Shown in pieces: positions 4,268-6,125 of a stretch of 6,125 nt of DNA. The stretch lies in contig CAZNOG010000035.1 of NCBI GenBank assembly GCA_964574635.1, positions 1 to 6,125 of the forward strand, written 5' to 3'. The first letter of the stretch is position 1, and every line of letters starts with the position of its first letter. The notes under the pieces are model-generated. The model ran no database searches, had not been told where the DNA came from, and saw nothing but the letters and a program-made list of their open reading frames with translations. The position numbers and the translations under genes are program-made. Source of the DNA: CAZNOG01 sp964574635. Its GTDB lineage: Bacteria; Bacteroidota; Bacteroidia; Flavobacteriales_D; Cryomorphaceae.

Positions 4268-6125
4268 TCAACGACCTTCTTTCACCAGCTTGTAAACCTT
4301 GCGGTGGTTGTCCGAGCGAACTTCCATGAAATACATCCCCGACGGCAGAGTCGATACGTCGATGACCGTCTGTGCGCTTTCGGGATGGAAGGACAGGACT
4401 TTTTGCCCGGTCGGGGTAAAGATCACCACTTCGTCCATGGCTAGCGGAGAGGTGAGAGAAACCGTTTTGCCGGTGGGGTTGGGGTAGTACCGGAATCCTC
4501 TGAACGCGTCGTCATCCGTCGATACGTACACGGTGGTGAAGGCGGCCGCTTCCGACCAATCGCTCACGTTGCCGGGGCAGAGGGCGCGCACGTACACTTC
4601 GTAATTCTCCTGAGGTTGGAGGTCGGTCAGCACGTGGGAGGGAATATCCCATACCGCTACGGGCGTTTCCGCGTCGGGGTCGAAGCCCTCGAGACCGTAC
4701 ACGAGTTCCCACTGACCTTCGTCGCCGCCGGGAATCCAACTCACTTCGGCAGAGAGGTCTTCCTGCAGTTCCACGCCCAAGTCCGTGGGGGTGGGGCAGG
4801 GCAGGATTTCACCGGCCACGATCTCCACGAGGTAGTCTTCCGTTTCGCCCGCAAAGGGCATGTCGTTGCATCCCGTAATCGTGGGCGCCATGTAGAAGTC
4901 GGTGTTCAACCGTACGCGCATGCGGTATACGCCGGGGGCCACGTTGTACGAAATGTCGAATTGGGCGGTGACGGTCGATTCGTCTATGCCGTTGGAAAAC
5001 TCCATGATGATTTCTTCCTGCTCGTTGAAGGTTTTGTCGTCGTCGAAATCGATCCACGCCTTCACACGCGCTTCAGGCAACTGAATGTTTTTAACCGTCA
5101 CCGAAAGGGTGTAGGTTTCTCCCTGCATGAGATCGGGGGCTTCTTTGATGGAGTAATCGGTGTAGCCATTGTCGTAACACCCACCGGATGTATTGTCGAG
5201 GGTGACGGTTTCGCCCGCCAAATACACGTTGTCGATCCGGGATCCGCCCAAGCTGCCGCCGATGCACGTCACCGAGGGAATGCAGTAACAATCGGTGGAA
5301 AGGGTAACGCTAAATACGTCGGAAACGTCGGTGTTTCCGCTTTCAGGACAAGTCACCGAGTATCGGAAATCGGTGGGTTGGTCCACACCGCCGAACACCG
5401 TCATGACGGGCAACGTACCGTTGTCCAAATTGGTCCATTCGTCCGCACCGGCGGGTGACCATTGCCACGTGCGTTCCAAGTGCTGGGCGGGGCCGGTGGC
5501 ATCCGCGGTTTGGATGATGAAATCCTCGCCGGGACATACGCTGAAACCGTCCATCACCGTGCCCGCATTGGCATCGGCACACGTTTCGAGTGAGAGGATA
5601 TTGGCGGTGTAGTCGTGTATTTCACCGTTCACCACGGTGTAGTCGCCGTCGTTGCAAGGGGAGAGGTTGTGCGGGTACGACCCGAAGCCCATGAACACCC
5701 GCATGCGGTGGGCACCGGGGTTGGCGTCTTCGGGAATCGAAATTTCCACGCCTGAGAATCCGAGGTTTTCCATGGAGAGTTCACCCACACGTTCGCTTTC
5801 TTCGAAAATTCCGTTGTCGTCAAAATCGATCCAAATGGCCAATTGGTTGCCGCTGATGCCGAAATTGCCGGTGGAAACCATGGAGAAATACGTGTTGCCG
5901 GGAGCCATGTCAACCGACATATCGGTTTTGTTTTCAAAAGCGGCTTCGCTGCAACCCGTGTTGACGTCGTACAGTGACGTTTGGTTTTCCCCTTCCAAGA
6001 TGAGGTGGTCGATGGCGGAGCTGTGGATACAGCCCGTGGCGATGTAAGGAATGCAGTAAATTCCGTCGGTCTCGAGTGTCGTGAAGGAGATGATTTCGCT
6101 TTCGGAGGTTTCACCCCCGGAGCAG
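4268..6125 (-). CDS. Secreted modular protein: GEVED domains, Ig-like domain, Fn3 and T9SS type A sorting domain (5' end outside window)
   Basis: The frame stays open to the right edge, giving 618 visible residues. The TTG at 5998 is an internal leucine, not a start. Visible order: the tail of an Ig-like domain (1-21); a GEVED domain (about 23-174, from YCIP to EIHDY, with WIDFDDNGIFEE and MRVFMGF); an Ig-like domain (about 180-276, from CADANAG through RTWQWSPAG to CPESG); a second GEVED domain (about 280-435, YCIP to GETEDYLVEI, with WIDFDDDKTFNE and MRVRL); a fibronectin type III domain (about 443-531, YEVYVRALCPGNVSDWSE); and a T9SS type A C-terminal signal (about 544-618, FRYYPNP, then LPSGMYFMEV and KVYKLVKEGR). 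The last marks it for outer-membrane export and surface attachment or release. The acidic loops may bind calcium (inference). Any catalytic or adhesive domain would lie upstream, so the role is unknown. The gene ends 62 nt before a strong terminator. Confidence 0.92.
   Translation of the reverse strand, partial: CSGGETSESEIISFTTLETDGIYCIPYIATGCIHSSAIDHLILEGENQTSLYDVNTGCSEAAFENKTDMSVDMAPGNTYFSMVSTGNFGISGNQLAIWIDFDDNGIFEESERVGELSMENLGFSGVEISIPEDANPGAHRMRVFMGFGSYPHNLSPCNDGDYTVVNGEIHDYTANILSLETCADANAGTVMDGFSVCPGEDFIIQTADATGPAQHLERTWQWSPAGADEWTNLDNGTLPVMTVFGGVDQPTDFRYSVTCPESGNTDVSDVFSVTLSTDCYCIPSVTCIGGSLGGSRIDNVYLAGETVTLDNTSGGCYDNGYTDYSIKEAPDLMQGETYTLSVTVKNIQLPEARVKAWIDFDDDKTFNEQEEIIMEFSNGIDESTVTAQFDISYNVAPGVYRMRVRLNTDFYMAPTITGCNDMPFAGETEDYLVEIVAGEILPCPTPTDLGVELQEDLSAEVSWIPGGDEGQWELVYGLEGFDPDAETPVAVWDIPSHVLTDLQPQENYEVYVRALCPGNVSDWSEAAAFTTVYVSTDDDAFRGFRYYPNPTGKTVSLTSPLAMDEVVIFTPTGQKVLSFHPESAQTVIDVSTLPSGMYFMEVRSDNHRKVYKLVKEGR

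Noticed and set aside
4616..5458. 280-codon plus-strand frame opposite the exported-protein gene
   Set aside because: It is antisense to well-recognised GEVED and Fn3 domains, has a histidine/valine/glycine-rich composition typical of a shadow frame, and shows no domain of its own.
5996..5998. TTG at 5998 as the start of the T9SS protein
   Set aside because: The frame continues without a stop to the window edge, and the preceding residues (GIYCIP...IDHLI) are the beginning of the first GEVED domain.

Overview
This window looks like chromosomal DNA from a Bacteroidota bacterium, probably of the flavobacterial lineage. The clearest evidence is a large secreted modular protein (minus strand, right end) that ends in a type IX secretion (T9SS) type A sorting domain and carries GEVED-type domains. 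That secretion system is essentially confined to this phylum. The ECF sigma factor, the weak or absent Shine-Dalgarno signals and the intergenic repeats fit the same assignment. Base composition is moderately GC-rich in genes and more AT-rich between them. Genus and species cannot be read from the sequence.

Layout, left to right. (1) Positions 1-308, plus strand: the C-terminal end of an AcnA/IRP1-type aconitate hydratase, closed by a strong intrinsic terminator at 341-375. (2) Positions 535-2043, plus strand: a FAD-dependent amine/amino-acid-oxidase-like protein fused to a C-terminal Rieske [2Fe-2S] domain. (3) Converging on it, a minus-strand two-gene operon: a small DoxX-like four-helix membrane protein (2733-3116) followed after 3 nt by an ECF sigma factor (2082-2729). 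It has an ECF-like promoter candidate at 3145-3175. (4) Positions 3343-3645, minus strand: a 100-residue single-domain cupin with a long leader containing inverted repeats. (5) Roughly 3646-4267: a 0.6 kb gene-free stretch rich in repeats, including two copies, in opposite orientation, of a 29-nt dispersed-type palindromic element, a diverged 36-nt direct repeat, and a CACATAG tandem motif. (6) Positions 4268-6125, minus strand: the 3' part of the T9SS-exported modular protein, followed by its terminator (4155-4205), whose loop contains the second palindromic-element copy.

The genes do not form one obvious pathway. The best-supported functional unit is the DoxX-like/ECF sigma operon, which may be self-regulated, with no anti-sigma gene visible beside it. 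The aconitase (TCA cycle), Rieske oxidoreductase, cupin and exported protein look like independent transcription units. I found no CRISPR array, tRNA, rRNA, transposase, phage gene or recognisable defence system, and no convincing evidence of an undescribed multi-gene system. The most unusual content is the repeat-rich intergenic region and the putative autoregulated sigma operon.
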